Part shown: positions 33,419 to 43,382 of the stretch, one piece after another
How positions within the stretch are numbered: position 1 is the stretch's first letter
Layout of the letters: each line of letters starts with the position of its first letter
Source: Taudactylus pleione
Lineage: Eukaryota > Chordata > Amphibia > Anura > Myobatrachidae
Reading direction: 5' to 3'
DNA: 64,000 nt
Assembly: GCA_031769625.1 (NCBI GenBank)
Contig: JAUIMM010000572.1
Span: 7,351,001 to 7,415,000, forward strand
Notes under the pieces: model-generated
The model's input: the letters and a program-made list of their open reading frames with translations, nothing else
Database searches by the model: none
What the model was told of the DNA's origin: nothing
Made by a program: the position numbers and the translations under genes

Positions 33419-33683
33419 TACACTACCATTCAAAAGTTTGGGGTCACCCAGACAATTTCATGTTTTACATGAAAACTGACTTTTATTTATCAAATCAGTT
33501 GCAAAATGAATAGACCATATAGTCAAGACATTGGCAAGGTTAGAAATAATGATTTTTAATTGAAATAATAATTTTGTCCTTGAAACATTGCTTTCAACAA
33601 AGAATGCTCCTTTTGCAGCAATTACAGCATTGGCATTCTACAGTAGCTGTTAATTTGTTGAGGTAATCTGAAGAAATTGATGT
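33419..33683 (+). mobile_element. Tc1-like transposon end fragment
   Basis: TACACTACCATTCAAAAGTT followed by TGGGGTCACCCAGACAATTT is a widespread Tc1-like terminal repeat in fish and frogs. The sequence goes on with the usual GCAATTACAGCATTGGCATTCT-like block and stops near TTGTTGAGGTAATCTGAAGA. No transposase or right end. Confidence 0.82.
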
Positions 33684-33689
33684 ATATGT

Positions 33690-34250
33690 GTAATAAACTT
33701 GTACTATCTAAGGTGTGTGTGTTTTGTCTTTATTTAACTATTTATTTTAGAGTGGAGGTACGGGTGCCAGCCACCTGCTGTGCCAAAAGGCAGGCATGCT
33801 GGCACCTGTAGTTCCACTGTAAAATACAATAGTGTTCTTTGATTTGACATATTATTACCCCTGTACCTACAGTCCAGGGGGGCCGGGAAGAGCTCCAGGC
33901 TTCAGACCAAGCCTGGGGTTTCGGGAGAGGGGGGGACCCCTTTTTTGGGGGTCTCCACCTCCCCTGAGATCCCCGGCTTGGCCTGAGTGGCATGTGGTGA
34001 TAATGCTTTGGCCCTGGAGACCTGGTAATAGGGTCTCTAGGCTATGGCATTACATCCAGTTGTTTTGGGTCCGGTGCTGGTTTTAAATATAGCGGGACCC
34101 CTACACAATTTTTTCCACCCTATATTTAAAACCAGGACTGGCCCTGCAGCCTGGTGCTGGTGGAACCCTACTCATTTTTCCCCCTGTAATGTTAGGTACC
34201 AGGACAGGCTGACAAGTCCGGGGCTGGTTAGGCTTTTGGGGGGGACCCCA
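33690..34250 (+). repeat. Repeat block 3 of the composite
   Basis: Shares GGGTGCCAGCCACCTGCTG, CAGACCAAGCCTGGGG and GGTGCTGGTTTTAAATATAG with blocks 1 and 2. Its leading part is joined to a Tc1 remnant. Confidence 0.75.
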
Positions 34251-34530
34251 CATCAAGCAGCCTGCACATATCTCACACAAGCAGCCTGCACATATCTCAC
34301 TGATATGTGCAGGCTGCTACCTCGGGAGAGATTTGCAGAGAGAAAACACTGCAAACTCAGGTGAGTAATCTCCTGCTTCACCATCGGCCAACTCGATTTG
34401 CCTCAAATCACCTTTTGGTAGATTTGAGAGATAAAAAGTGATTAAATCACCCGAGTTTTGGCAAGTTCCAGCTAGATTAATCTCTTTGAAAATTGGGACC
34501 ATCTTCAATTCTAGTAAATTTACCCCCTAT

Positions 34531-35642
34531 AGTGCTTTTAAAAAGAGAAAAATAAACAATAATCTGTTCGTAGCCATAGAATCCAAAGCATTTTCCAAAC
34601 TTGCCAGCAAGTCCTGCTTCCTTTTGATTAAGCGATGAATGGACAAGTACGGTACTTTCTTAAAAGATTAAAGTAGATGGTAATTTTTCTGTTTTCAAAG
34701 TAAATGTACATTGTGATACCATTTGTGGTTCAGAAAGTTATTTTCTTCTACACTGAAATGCAACAAGATCTGCATTTATATTTAGTAACATCAATCGCTC
34801 TAGCACATAATTATTTCACTTAAAAAACATTGACACTGAAAGGAGCTTCATGGAATTAGTGTAAAATAAGATAAAAAAGAGACCCATGACATTTTTGCAA
34901 TAATGTATAAGATCCATTGTGCTACATTTTCACTGCTTTCCTTAGCATAGAATCCAGAGAGCAGTGTGCTGAGCAGGGTAAAGGTGGGATAAATGTAAAT
35001 GATGACTAATGCCATCTAACTCAGGTTTATTATAATCATAGGAGACTTGATTACGCCAGTACTGTGGCCTTTGCACGTCTGCAGGTGACACTGTGGATAA
35101 ATGAGGCTGATGAGACCAGAAAGTTGTAATGTAGAGAGCAGCAAACAAGCATCATTCCCAGTAGTATGTATGACACTCTTGGACCAATACGCACATAATA
35201 TTAAGAAATGCAGGAATTATCTTGTTTTACATCTGCATGTTACAATGTATTCTAGTTTATGTGCAATGTATCTCAACATTGACAATAAATAGACATTTAT
35301 GCAGCGCTGCGTGATTGGTCATTATCTTTCATTATTAAAGTATTTTTAAAGCAATTAAAAGTAGTATTACACGTCTTACATGGGTAATAGGGATGCAGCA
35401 CATAAATTGGTAGACCACATGGCTAACATTAAATTGATTAATCAGTACTAAAAGAATTAGCAATACCTAGAATGAATGATTAAACAAAATAAAGGAAAGG
35501 GTCCTACTGAGGGTGCTTCCCATCAAAAAAAATTCTCTATATACAATAAACTGCATGGAGTACTGACATACTGGAGTTCCTGTAATCGGTTGGTTTAATG
35601 TAGTGTATGAGCCTTTAAATGTACTATATTTTATAGCAGTAT
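34531..35642. other. Intron 1, no feature
   Basis: AT-rich sequence left of the LTR retrotransposon. No terminal repeats or protein similarity recognised. Confidence 0.55.
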
Positions 35643-35647
35643 GTGTC

Positions 35648-36018
35648 TGTGACACAGTTAGGTTAGGGGGTCCCTCTCCTGGGTAGAGGACTCCTTCCTT
35701 ACACACACACACAGCAGCAGGGAAGCAGCACACCAGTCTGGTTGCAAGTACAAGCTGGTCGGCGCCAGTCTTTATTGTACAATGTCAGAAATAACACAAA
35801 GAAAACATAAACGTAAATCCTAGCCCTGTCGGGGCACTAACTTCACAGGTAGTTCCCTCACTACCAGAACCTGGCAGGGCCTAATGCCCTTGCCAGCAAC
35901 AAAGCACAGCACAGTACTCACAGACTGCAGACTTTCTCCTGGGGGTTTAAAACACAAAAGACAGGAATCTGGGACAAATGTACCTGCCACAGACCACTTT
36001 ACCAGTGATCCTATCACA
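35648..36018 (-). repeat. 3' LTR (371 bp, internally deleted)
   Basis: Starts TGTGACACAG on the plus strand and ends ATCCTATCACA. It equals the 5' LTR except for about five substitutions and the absence of the 238 bp corresponding to 40852-41089. AATAAA (minus strand) is at 35771-35776. Confidence 0.93.
35771..35776 (-). promoter_or_regulatory. Polyadenylation signal AATAAA in the 3' LTR
   Basis: Same context as in the 5' LTR; it is the one expected to end the element transcript. It is in sense orientation for TACR3. Confidence 0.7.
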
Positions 36019-39000
36019 TATCCCCCCCCTTTGTTTCGACCTGTGGGGCGGAACAACTGAAGCCCCCAAACAATGAACGCGTGACAACGCATCAGCATTG
36101 GCCAGTTGGCTTCCTGGCCTGTGTTCCACTGAAAATTTAAAAGTTTGTAACGCCAAGAACCATTTTGTAATTCTCGCATTACTGTCCTTATTTTCAGACA
36201 TCCACTTCAGAGGGGCATGGTCAGTGATCAATTTGAACTTTCTTCCGACCAAGTAGTACCTGAGAGCCTCTAACGCCCACTTTATGGCCAATGCCTCCTT
36301 CTCCACTGTGGCATAGTTTCTCTCATGTACATTCAACTTTCTGCTAAGATAGAAAATAGGGTGTTCCTCACCCTCCTTGTTCTGGGACAGGACCGCTCCT
36401 ATACCTACTTCTGATGCATCGGTTTGTACTATGAATTCCCTTTCAAAATTAGGAGTCATCAGGACTGGTTGGAAACACAATGCTACTTTCAACTCCTGAA
36501 AAGCTTTCTCTGCCTCAGAACTCCATTCTACCATGACTTTTTGTTTGCCTTTGGTCAGGTCAGTCAGTGGGACTGCCATGGTGGCAAAGTTCGGTATAAA
36601 CCTCCTGTAGTACCCCGTAATTCTCAAGAAGGCTCTCACCAGCTTCTTATTCAGAGGCCGTGGCCAGTTTTGTATGGCATCAACTTTATTAAGCTGATGC
36701 TTTATCAGGCCTCTGCCAATGGTGTATCCCAGATATTTTACTTCCTCCATGCCTAGACAACACTTTTTTGGGTTGGCTGTCAAACCTGCCTTATAGATGG
36801 AGTCCAACACTGCTTGCACCCTGGGTAAGTGAGACTGCCAATCAGGACTATGAACGACCATGTCATCCAGATAAGCAGCTGCATACCGTATATGGGGCCT
36901 TAGAATCCTGTCCATCATTCTTTGGAAGGTAGCAGGTGCCCCATGTAGCCCGAAGGGCAACATCTTGTACTGAAACAAGCCCTCTGGCGCTGAAAAAGCT
37001 GTCTTTTGTTTGGCGCTCTCGGTTAACGGTACTTGCCAATACCCTTTGGTTAGGTCAAGAGTGGTTAAATACCTTGCCGTCCCTAGTCTCTCAATCAGTT
37101 CATCCACTCTTGGCATCGGGTAGGCATCGAATTTTGAAACACTGTTCAACTTTCGGAAGTCATTGCAGAAACGCACACTCCCGTCGGGCTTTGGAATCAA
37201 CAGAATGGGACTTGACCATTCACTATGTGATTCTTCAATAACCCCTAACTCTAGCATATTTTTAATTTCTTTCAACACCGATTCTCTTTGTGCTTCTGGT
37301 AACCTATAGGGCTTTAGATTAACTTTAACCCCTGGGTCAGTGATGATGTCATGTTTAATGACCGAGGTTTTCCCAGGTACGTCAGAGAACAGCACCCTAT
37401 TTCTAATCAGAAACTCCTTGACCTCTTGTTGTTGAATTGCCAACAAGGTTTTTGCCACTGTCACTTTGGGAACTAAGGGCCCTGGACTTACTGGAGGGTC
37501 TCGGACGGCCGACAGTACCGTTCTATCTTTCCAGGGCTTTAACAGATTTATATGGTATATCTGTTCCGGCTTTCTTTTCCCCGGCTGGTAAACTTTGTAA
37601 TTGACCTGCCCCACTCTTTCTAAGATTTCAAAGGGCCCTTGCCATTTAGCCAAAAGTTTATTTTCCACAGTGGGAACCAATACTAACACTCTGTCCCCAG
37701 GAGCAAAGCTGCGTAACCGAGCATTGCGGTTGTATACCCTCTGCTGTGCCTGTTGAGCCTGTTCCAGGTGCTCTCTCACTATCGGCACTACCGCAGCAAT
37801 TCTCTCCTGCATTTGAGAAACATACTCAATCACCATTTTGTAAGGACTAGACTGCCCCTCCCATGTCTCTTTGGCAATGTCTAGTAACCCCCATGGGTGT
37901 CTCCCATACAAGTCGAAGGGTGAAAACCCGGTGGAGGACTGGGGAACTTCTCTTATGGCCAACAATAAATACGGCAATAAGTAGTCCCAATCCCTACCAT
38001 CCTTGTCGACCACTTTCCTAAGCATGTGTTTTAATGTCTTGTTACACCTCTCGACCAGCCCATCGGTTTGGGGGTGATAAACCGAAGTTCTTAACTGTTC
38101 GATTTTGAACAGGCGGCATAACTCTTTCATGACTTTGGACATAAACGGTGTACCCTGGTCAGTTAGTATCTTCTTAGGTATACCCAGCCTGCTAAAGACA
38201 TGAACTAGCTCTCTGGCAATGGTCTTGGTTGACGTATTGCGCAACGGGATCGCTTCCAGGTACCTGGTAGCGTAATCCATTATGACCAGAATATACTGGT
38301 GTCCCCTGGCAGACTTCATTAAGGGTCCAACCAAATCCATCGCTATTCTTTCAAACGGCACCTCTATGATAGGCAATGGAACTAGTGGACCCTTAAAATG
38401 TGGCCTGGAAGCATGATACTGACACTCAGGGCAGGATGCGCAAAAGTCAGATACCTCTTTATGAAGCCCGGGCCAGAAAAACCTCTGCATTAATCGCTCA
38501 GTGGTTTTCTCTACCCCTAGATGGCCTGCCGTTATATGACCATGGGCCAGATCAAACACTGTTCTTCTGTAGGCTTTGGCAACTATTAGTTGTTCCACAA
38601 CATCTTCCCCCTTCTTAGTCACCTGATATAACAAATTCTGCCACATTGCCATGTGGGGATAGGACAAAGGACTATCAGGGTCTACGGGTTTACCATCAAC
38701 TACTTTTACATTCTCCCTGGCTTTTACCAAAGTAGGGTCATTCAGCTGCTCCACGGCAAAGACCTCTCTTCTGACCTCTAAATCAGGCAGATGATCACCT
38801 GGCCCAACAACACTTCCCACCTCAATGGGAGGCACATCAGTTGGCGGGCCACCGTCACGTTCCGCATTCTTTAGTTCGCCAACCATAGTAGAAAAAGGGA
38901 ATAACTCTGACTCAGAAGAAACTCCCTCCTCCACTACATCGACAACCTTCTCAAATGGATCGGGGTTGTTCACCTCTGGAACAAAACGGCTTTCCCACAA

Positions 39001-40428
39001 CTTCCAGAAGTGAGCAAAGTCTCTCCCCAATATTGCATCGTACACCAGACCATGCACCAAACCCACAGAAACTATAGCAGAGCCACATGGTGTCTCGATG
39101 TTCACCTCGGCCGTAACATAATATCGAGTATCCCCATGTATGCAGGTCACACCAACAGTTTTCACTGTATGCCTCAAGGGGTTCACCAGCTCAGCTTTTA
39201 TAAGTGTCACCAAGCTACCAGAGTCTAACAGTGCCTCTACTCGGTTGCCATCTACAGTGAGTACACACATGTGCTTATCAGTCTCAGCCTGCCGGTCAGC
39301 CGTACAGGCTATCTGTGCAAAGAAAGACCCCCTGCGGTAGACATGAGCAGTATCACATTGCATAGGTTCAGTTGTATGTGCACAATTAGCGGCAATATGG
39401 CCGAAGCCACCACATCGGAAACACTGAGTCATATTAATGTCTAGTCGTTTACGGGGCAAGAACCTTCCCGGCCTGGCAGGCCTGTCTCCAGGTTCTACAC
39501 CCTCAGTCTTAGGTACATTCCACCGCCCAGCACCCTTCTCCCCTGGAACAGTCTTACCAGTGTCTCTGGGAGTTCGCCGGTGCACCATCAGGGCTCGGTG
39601 GGGCATACTCATCAGCTCCTCAGCCGCCACGTACCTCTCTACCAGCTCGACCAACTGGTCCACGGACTTAGGGTCTGCATGGCTCACCCATTTGCGCAGA
39701 GTCGCAGGTAATGATCGCAGGTACTGGTCCATCACGACCATTTCCACGATCTGTGGTCCTGTCAGCGTCTCGGGCTGTAGCCATTTTGAGGACAGATGGA
39801 TGAGGTCATGCATCTGTGAACGTGGAGGCTTGTCCATATGGAACTCCCAGCGGTGGACCCGTTGGGCACGAACAAAGGTGGTGACTCCCAAGCGAGTTAG
39901 GATCTCCTGTTTTAGTTTTGTATAGTCCTTGGCATCAGCCAGGCATAAGTCAAAATAGGCCTTTTGTGGCTCCCCAGACAAAAAAGGTGCCACCAGACTT
40001 GCCCACTGCTCCTTGGGCCAACTCTCCCTTTCGGCCGTTCTTTCAAATGCGGTGAGATAGGCCTCCACATCATCGCCCGAAGTCATCTTCTGGAGGAAGT
40101 GACTGGCTCGTACGGAGTGAGTGGTGGTGGGAGGACCAGTACCAACATCTCTGGGCCGGGCGATCAGGTGCTGTACCACCTCTTTTATGGCCTGGCTGTT
40201 ATCCGCTAAGGCCCGGCGGGTTTCCTCGATGGCAACCTGTGGTTGCCCCTGGGCGGTCTCCAAGGCCAACAGTTGCACCCTGGTGGATTCCTGCTGAGCC
40301 CTGGTAGATTCCTGCTGAGCTTTGTTCGTCTCCTGCTGAACTGCTGTAGCTTGGAGCAAGGCTTTAATAATGTCCTCCATTTTGTCCTGGGGTGTAGGTT
40401 GGAAGCTGAACCTTGCCTCTCTGAGCAT
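35947..40428 (-). CDS. Gag-Pol polyprotein, Gmr1-type LTR retrotransposon (1493 aa, open)
   Basis: A single frame without stop or shift. Residues 17-90 are Gln/Glu-rich and probably coiled coil. Residues 186-270 resemble a SCAN domain (WLQPETLTGPQIVEMVVMDQ). A CCHC zinc knuckle is at C336, C339, H344, C349. A protease motif DSG is at 402-404. The integrase has a zinc part (H631, H636, C666, C669) and a DD35E core (D698, D757, E793), followed by a GPF module at 931-933. Reverse transcriptase comes next (about 1031-1240, YLDD at 1186-1189), then RNase H (D1337, E1378, D1403, D1446). All catalytic residues I looked for are present. Met1 is the first in-frame start, about 127 nt below the primer site; Met17 is an alternative. 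The frame runs through the polypurine tract and ends 72 nt inside the 3' LTR. Products would be the virus-like particle shell and the enzymes for reverse transcription and integration. Confidence 0.95.
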   Translation of the reverse strand: MLREARFSFQPTPQDKMEDIIKALLQATAVQQETNKAQQESTRAQQESTRVQLLALETAQGQPQVAIEETRRALADNSQAIKEVVQHLIARPRDVGTGPPTTTHSVRASHFLQKMTSGDDVEAYLTAFERTAERESWPKEQWASLVAPFLSGEPQKAYFDLCLADAKDYTKLKQEILTRLGVTTFVRAQRVHRWEFHMDKPPRSQMHDLIHLSSKWLQPETLTGPQIVEMVVMDQYLRSLPATLRKWVSHADPKSVDQLVELVERYVAAEELMSMPHRALMVHRRTPRDTGKTVPGEKGAGRWNVPKTEGVEPGDRPARPGRFLPRKRLDINMTQCFRCGGFGHIAANCAHTTEPMQCDTAHVYRRGSFFAQIACTADRQAETDKHMCVLTVDGNRVEALLDSGSLVTLIKAELVNPLRHTVKTVGVTCIHGDTRYYVTAEVNIETPCGSAIVSVGLVHGLVYDAILGRDFAHFWKLWESRFVPEVNNPDPFEKVVDVVEEGVSSESELFPFSTMVGELKNAERDGGPPTDVPPIEVGSVVGPGDHLPDLEVRREVFAVEQLNDPTLVKARENVKVVDGKPVDPDSPLSYPHMAMWQNLLYQVTKKGEDVVEQLIVAKAYRRTVFDLAHGHITAGHLGVEKTTERLMQRFFWPGLHKEVSDFCASCPECQYHASRPHFKGPLVPLPIIEVPFERIAMDLVGPLMKSARGHQYILVIMDYATRYLEAIPLRNTSTKTIARELVHVFSRLGIPKKILTDQGTPFMSKVMKELCRLFKIEQLRTSVYHPQTDGLVERCNKTLKHMLRKVVDKDGRDWDYLLPYLLLAIREVPQSSTGFSPFDLYGRHPWGLLDIAKETWEGQSSPYKMVIEYVSQMQERIAAVVPIVREHLEQAQQAQQRVYNRNARLRSFAPGDRVLVLVPTVENKLLAKWQGPFEILERVGQVNYKVYQPGKRKPEQIYHINLLKPWKDRTVLSAVRDPPVSPGPLVPKVTVAKTLLAIQQQEVKEFLIRNRVLFSDVPGKTSVIKHDIITDPGVKVNLKPYRLPEAQRESVLKEIKNMLELGVIEESHSEWSSPILLIPKPDGSVRFCNDFRKLNSVSKFDAYPMPRVDELIERLGTARYLTTLDLTKGYWQVPLTESAKQKTAFSAPEGLFQYKMLPFGLHGAPATFQRMMDRILRPHIRYAAAYLDDMVVHSPDWQSHLPRVQAVLDSIYKAGLTANPKKCCLGMEEVKYLGYTIGRGLIKHQLNKVDAIQNWPRPLNKKLVRAFLRITGYYRRFIPNFATMAVPLTDLTKGKQKVMVEWSSEAEKAFQELKVALCFQPVLMTPNFEREFIVQTDASEVGIGAVLSQNKEGEEHPIFYLSRKLNVHERNYATVEKEALAIKWALEALRYYLVGRKFKLITDHAPLKWMSENKDSNARITKWFLALQTFKFSVEHRPGSQLANADALSRVHCLGASVVPPHRSKQRGGICDRITGKVVCGRYICPRFLSFVF
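36019..36033 (-). promoter_or_regulatory. Polypurine tract
   Basis: AAAGGGGGGGGATA on the minus strand touches the 3' LTR, the usual position for plus-strand priming. Confidence 0.88.
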
Positions 40429-40554
40429 TGGCTGACGCCTCCTCTATGGGACTCATAGGACACAGTGTTATTTCCACACTCACAAATTGGGTGTCTGTCC
40501 CTTTAATTTTTAAACGGAAAGTTTTCCTCTCGCTGCAACTTCAGTGTGTGTGGG

Positions 40555-40572
40555 TGCCCGCATTCTCCACCA
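40555..40572 (-). promoter_or_regulatory. Primer binding site, complementary to an Ala tRNA 3' end
   Basis: On the minus strand, three bases after the 5' LTR, TGGTGGAGAATGCGGGCA reads as the complement of ...TGCCCGCATTCTCCACCA. From memory this is the 3' end of a vertebrate tRNA-Ala(AGC) with its CCA. The 18-base match is strong; the tRNA identity should be confirmed. Confidence 0.8.
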
Positions 40573-40698
40573 TATTGTGACACAGTTAGGTTAGGGGGTC
40601 CCTCTCCTGGGTAGAGGACTCCTTCCTTACACACACACACAGCAGCAGGGAAGCAGCACACCAGTCTGGATGCACATACAAGCTGGTCGGCGCCAGTC

Positions 40699-40704
40699 TT
40701 TATT
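40699..40704 (-). promoter_or_regulatory. Polyadenylation signal AATAAA in the 5' LTR
   Basis: Reads ACAATAAAGACTGG on the minus strand, with a GTGTGCTGC and TGTGTGTGTG stretch downstream. Confidence 0.7.
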
Positions 40705-40929
40705 GTACAATGTCAGAAATAACACAAAGAAAACATAAACGTAAATCCTAGCCCTGTCGGGGCACTAACTTCACAGGTAGTTCCCTCACTACCATAACCT
40801 GGCAGGGCCTAATGCCCTCGCCAGCAACAAAGCACAGCACAGTACTCACAGATTGGTTTTCCAAGTGTCTCTGAGCAAACTCTCTGTCTGCTCTCCCAGG
40901 TGAGACAATCAGCCCTCAACACACTAGGC

Positions 40930-40937
40930 TTATATTG
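40930..40937 (-). promoter_or_regulatory. TATA-like box of the 5' LTR
   Basis: AATATAAG within GGCCAATATAAGCC, about 230 nt upstream of the AATAAA signal, a plausible U3/R arrangement. It is missing from the 3' LTR. Confidence 0.55.
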
Positions 40938-41331
40938 GCCACTCTCAGGTGGGAACCCAATCAAGCCTGTTACCAGGCTAAGAGAACCAAAACCTGGAGT
41001 GGCCGTGGGTGGAGCCCTCCCTCCCCTCTCACCCACAACCCCCAGGTCCCAAACCGGCTTTTCAAAAAGCCGAAACTCAAGCCTGCTACACTGCAGACTT
41101 TCTCCTGGGGGTTTAAAACACAAAAGACAGGAATCTGGGACAAATGTACCTGCCACAGACCACTTTACCAGTGATCCTATCACAGTGTCTAAAGGGCCAT
41201 GGCGGTAAATTGACTAAGAATGATGTTAGTGTATCAAGTGTATCAGAAGAGACTGAACACAAAAGCCAAGGCATACTCTATCACATGGACTTCACAGTAC
41301 TATCACACTTACACCTACAACACTATGGGCC

Positions 41332-41795
41332 TGATTCAGACCCTCTCAAGAGCGCATAGATGGTCGCCCACTGTGCATGCGCACGCCAGAGCCGGCTCCA
41401 GTGTGCGTATGCATGAGACCCGGCCAGTGACGAGCATTCATTCGCTATGGGTCTCGCACCAAAGCGGGGCAGCTGTCAATTTTGATTGACAGCTTGCCCC
41501 ATTTTGGAGGCGGGCAGGGGGGGTGGCTGGCCAAACAGAGGCGTTCCCGAAGGAACGCCTGCCGTTTGGGGGCAGCCCCACTGACATCACGAGTGATGTC
41601 AGTGGTGAGCTTCCGGCTCTATTAGAGCCGAAAGCTCACTGGGGCTTGCGGGAACGAGAACCTACCACAAGGGTCTCGTCGCAAGCCTCGATGGTCGCGA
41701 TGGTCGTGACCATCGCGACCATCACATGGCCAGTCGCTAAAGCTGTGGGTGGTCACCCACAGCTTAGCGAGCGGCCAGCAGGCCGTCTTTAAAAA
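41332..41795 (+). mobile_element. Hairpin-chain element 3, copy 2 (right end truncated)
   Basis: Begins ATGGGCCTGATTCAGACCC. It shares with 20796-21344 a GCCCC...TTGACAG hairpin, GGCGTTCC-GAAGGAACGCC (41543-41565), CCCACTGACATCA...GATGTCAGTGG (41578-41605), TTCCGGCTCT...AGAGCCGAAA and GGTCGCGATGGTCGTGACC. It ends at a CGTCTTTAAAAAAAAAACC instead of the GAATGAGGGCC terminus. Confidence 0.83.
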
Positions 41796-41799
41796 AAAA

Positions 41800-42700
41800 A
41801 CCATCACTTGTAAGAAATCAAAGTTCCAGTCAAATAGGATCAGCTTTTTCATGCAGTGGAGATGCTCTGCAAGACAACATGTCTGCAGCCTGATGCAACA
41901 TTCCCCCAGTCAACATGCAAAATTGTCTTTGCTTATATGGTATCCTCCATCTGGGCTGTAATCCCAACTGTGCCATCAATTGAGTGCCAAGGTTCCAAGC
42001 CTAAACTTAATTGATGAATCAGTTGTTAAAATTGGCTGAATCAAAGGGCACCATTAGCACACCATTAGCTGGGTGATGACATTGGACATGATTAGATGAG
42101 GTCATCATTTGGCTAAATTAATCATACCCCCAAAAACAATATCAAATGGCTGCCAACCAGTTACTGATGGGTATCAGAGATTGTTTTGGGATCATAATGC
42201 TGTGATTTTAAAATATATTTTTGACATTTTAGTCTTTAAATTCATGATTTATTGCTATGCTCTCTATAATGGTGCAAGCAGGCATGTACTGGCCCACTGG
42301 GGTAGTGTCAGATTTCGGCCTAGGATCGGACGTTACTCACCACAGCGCCGACTTCCCCTGACTTCTCGTGTTGTCAGAGATCAGGTGCGGCAACAAGTGA
42401 CGTGCTGAGGATTATGCCTTAGGTGCACTTGGACATCCATGTGCTGCCTCGTGACTTGGTTACAGAGGTTGCCATCATGGGCACAGCTATGATAGTCTTC
42501 ATCACCTGTCTGACCCTTCATCCAATGGTAGCATGGTTGTTGTCAGCTGATGCTGTCCTCCAATGGACTGCTACCTTGGGGTATATTACTGGGCTCTGGA
42601 CAACAGGAAGTTGTCTGTACAACATTGTTACTACTAGTATTTGCTTCCCCTCACTTAGTTCCAGGTTCCCTTACTGTTCTACTCTTGAGTAATTTCTTGT
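41800..42700. other. Intron 1, no clear feature
   Basis: Mixed sequence. A GC-richer start at 42285 (GGCATGTACTGGCCCACTGG) may be the edge of an unclassified repeat that goes on to 43370. Confidence 0.45.
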
Positions 42701-42703
42701 CAC

Positions 42704-42905
42704 TTTCTCCTGTGCCAGCAGTGCATCTAATACCTAGCCTGTGTACTCTGTACATTCTCTGAGTACAACCACAGTGTCACTCTCCTCTGCCAGCAGAGCA
42801 TCTGGATACCTTGCCCATGAACTCTGTGCACCCTCTGAGTACAATTACAGTGTCACTCTCCTGTGCCAGTGGTGCTTCTGATACCTTGCCCGCACACTCA
42901 GTACA
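42704..42905 (+). repeat. 76-bp tandem repeat, about 2.7 units
   Basis: Units start TCTCCTGTGCCAGCAGTGCA (42705), TCTCCTCTGCCAGCAGAGCA (42781) and TCTCCTGTGCCAGTGGTGCT (42857). Each is followed by ATACCT-GCC and CTGAGTACAA. Confidence 0.8.
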
Positions 42906-43382
42906 ACATCATAGTTCAGAATCCTCGCTAGTGCTTCTTTCAGAAGTACACTCTCTAGGGCCTTATCAGTGTTATCTCCCTCCATTTCCCACTTGTATCG
43001 GATACCTGACCAAAGGGCTGCGACCTGCTTGCTGGGTGTAGCTTAAACCCATATCCTGCTTGGAGGGGTCACTGGTGAACACCTCCCAGCAGGTTAGACT
43101 CCGCGCCATTGGTCAGGTCTTGCCAACATCAAATACTTGTGGATGAGGAGGTCATATATCCAGGCTCCTCGCCTCCGATTTCTTCCTCAACTCCAGACCT
43201 CCTTTCATCTCCTCAGTAGGCTTGCTCTACACAATGGATGCAGAGCTGAATTATACAATGAACACATTCTCATCACTGTGTCACACATGTGCACCTCCAA
43301 CAGGGTGTGCCGAAGTGTCCTCTACACAAAATTATTGTGGATTGTGGATGCATGAGTGTATCCATGCATCAATGGTCTACAG

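Larger units (their letters stand above)
29753..34530. mobile_element. Composite of repeated non-coding units, with nested elements
   Basis: Begins GGGCCTTATTCAGCAAGG and ends near GTAAATTTACCCCCTATAG, while 32671 reads AGGTAAATTTACTAAGAAT. At least three related blocks lie within it: 30110-30780, 31385-31890 and 33690-34250. Each starts with a TGCTGGCACCTGTAGTTCCA-type stretch, then CTTCAGACTAAGCCTGGG, GAGATCCCCGGCTT, GGTGCTGGTTTTAAATATAG and a final GGAACCAGGACTGGCT. Each block is followed by TGATATGTGCAGGCTGCT...GGGAGAG or a degraded form (31930-32000). No coding was recognised. It is probably a large non-autonomous DNA element with repeated inner units; one or several elements cannot be decided. 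Confidence 0.55.
35648..41184 (-). mobile_element. Gmr1-type Ty3/gypsy LTR retrotransposon, nearly complete
   Basis: A 5,537-bp element on the same strand as TACR3. GTGTC is duplicated on both sides (35643-35647, 41185-41189). The LTRs start TGTGA and end TCACA. Between them lie a primer site, one long Gag-Pol frame and a polypurine tract. The domain order (integrase before reverse transcriptase) places it in the Gmr1 group of Ty3/gypsy. Over the 371 shared LTR bases I count about five substitutions, so the insertion is recent on an evolutionary scale. The 3' LTR has a 238-bp deletion. Autonomy of this copy is unproven. Confidence 0.93.
40576..41184 (-). repeat. 5' LTR (609 bp, full)
   Basis: Same ends as the 3' LTR. 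The extra 238 bp (40852-41089) hold a GGCCAATATAAGCC box. AATAAA is at 40699-40704 on the minus strand, followed by a GT-rich stretch. Confidence 0.93.

Noticed and set aside
35648..41184. Endogenous retrovirus with envelope
   Set aside because: No envelope frame; RNase H is followed within about 20 residues by the polypurine tract and LTR. It is a retrotransposon.
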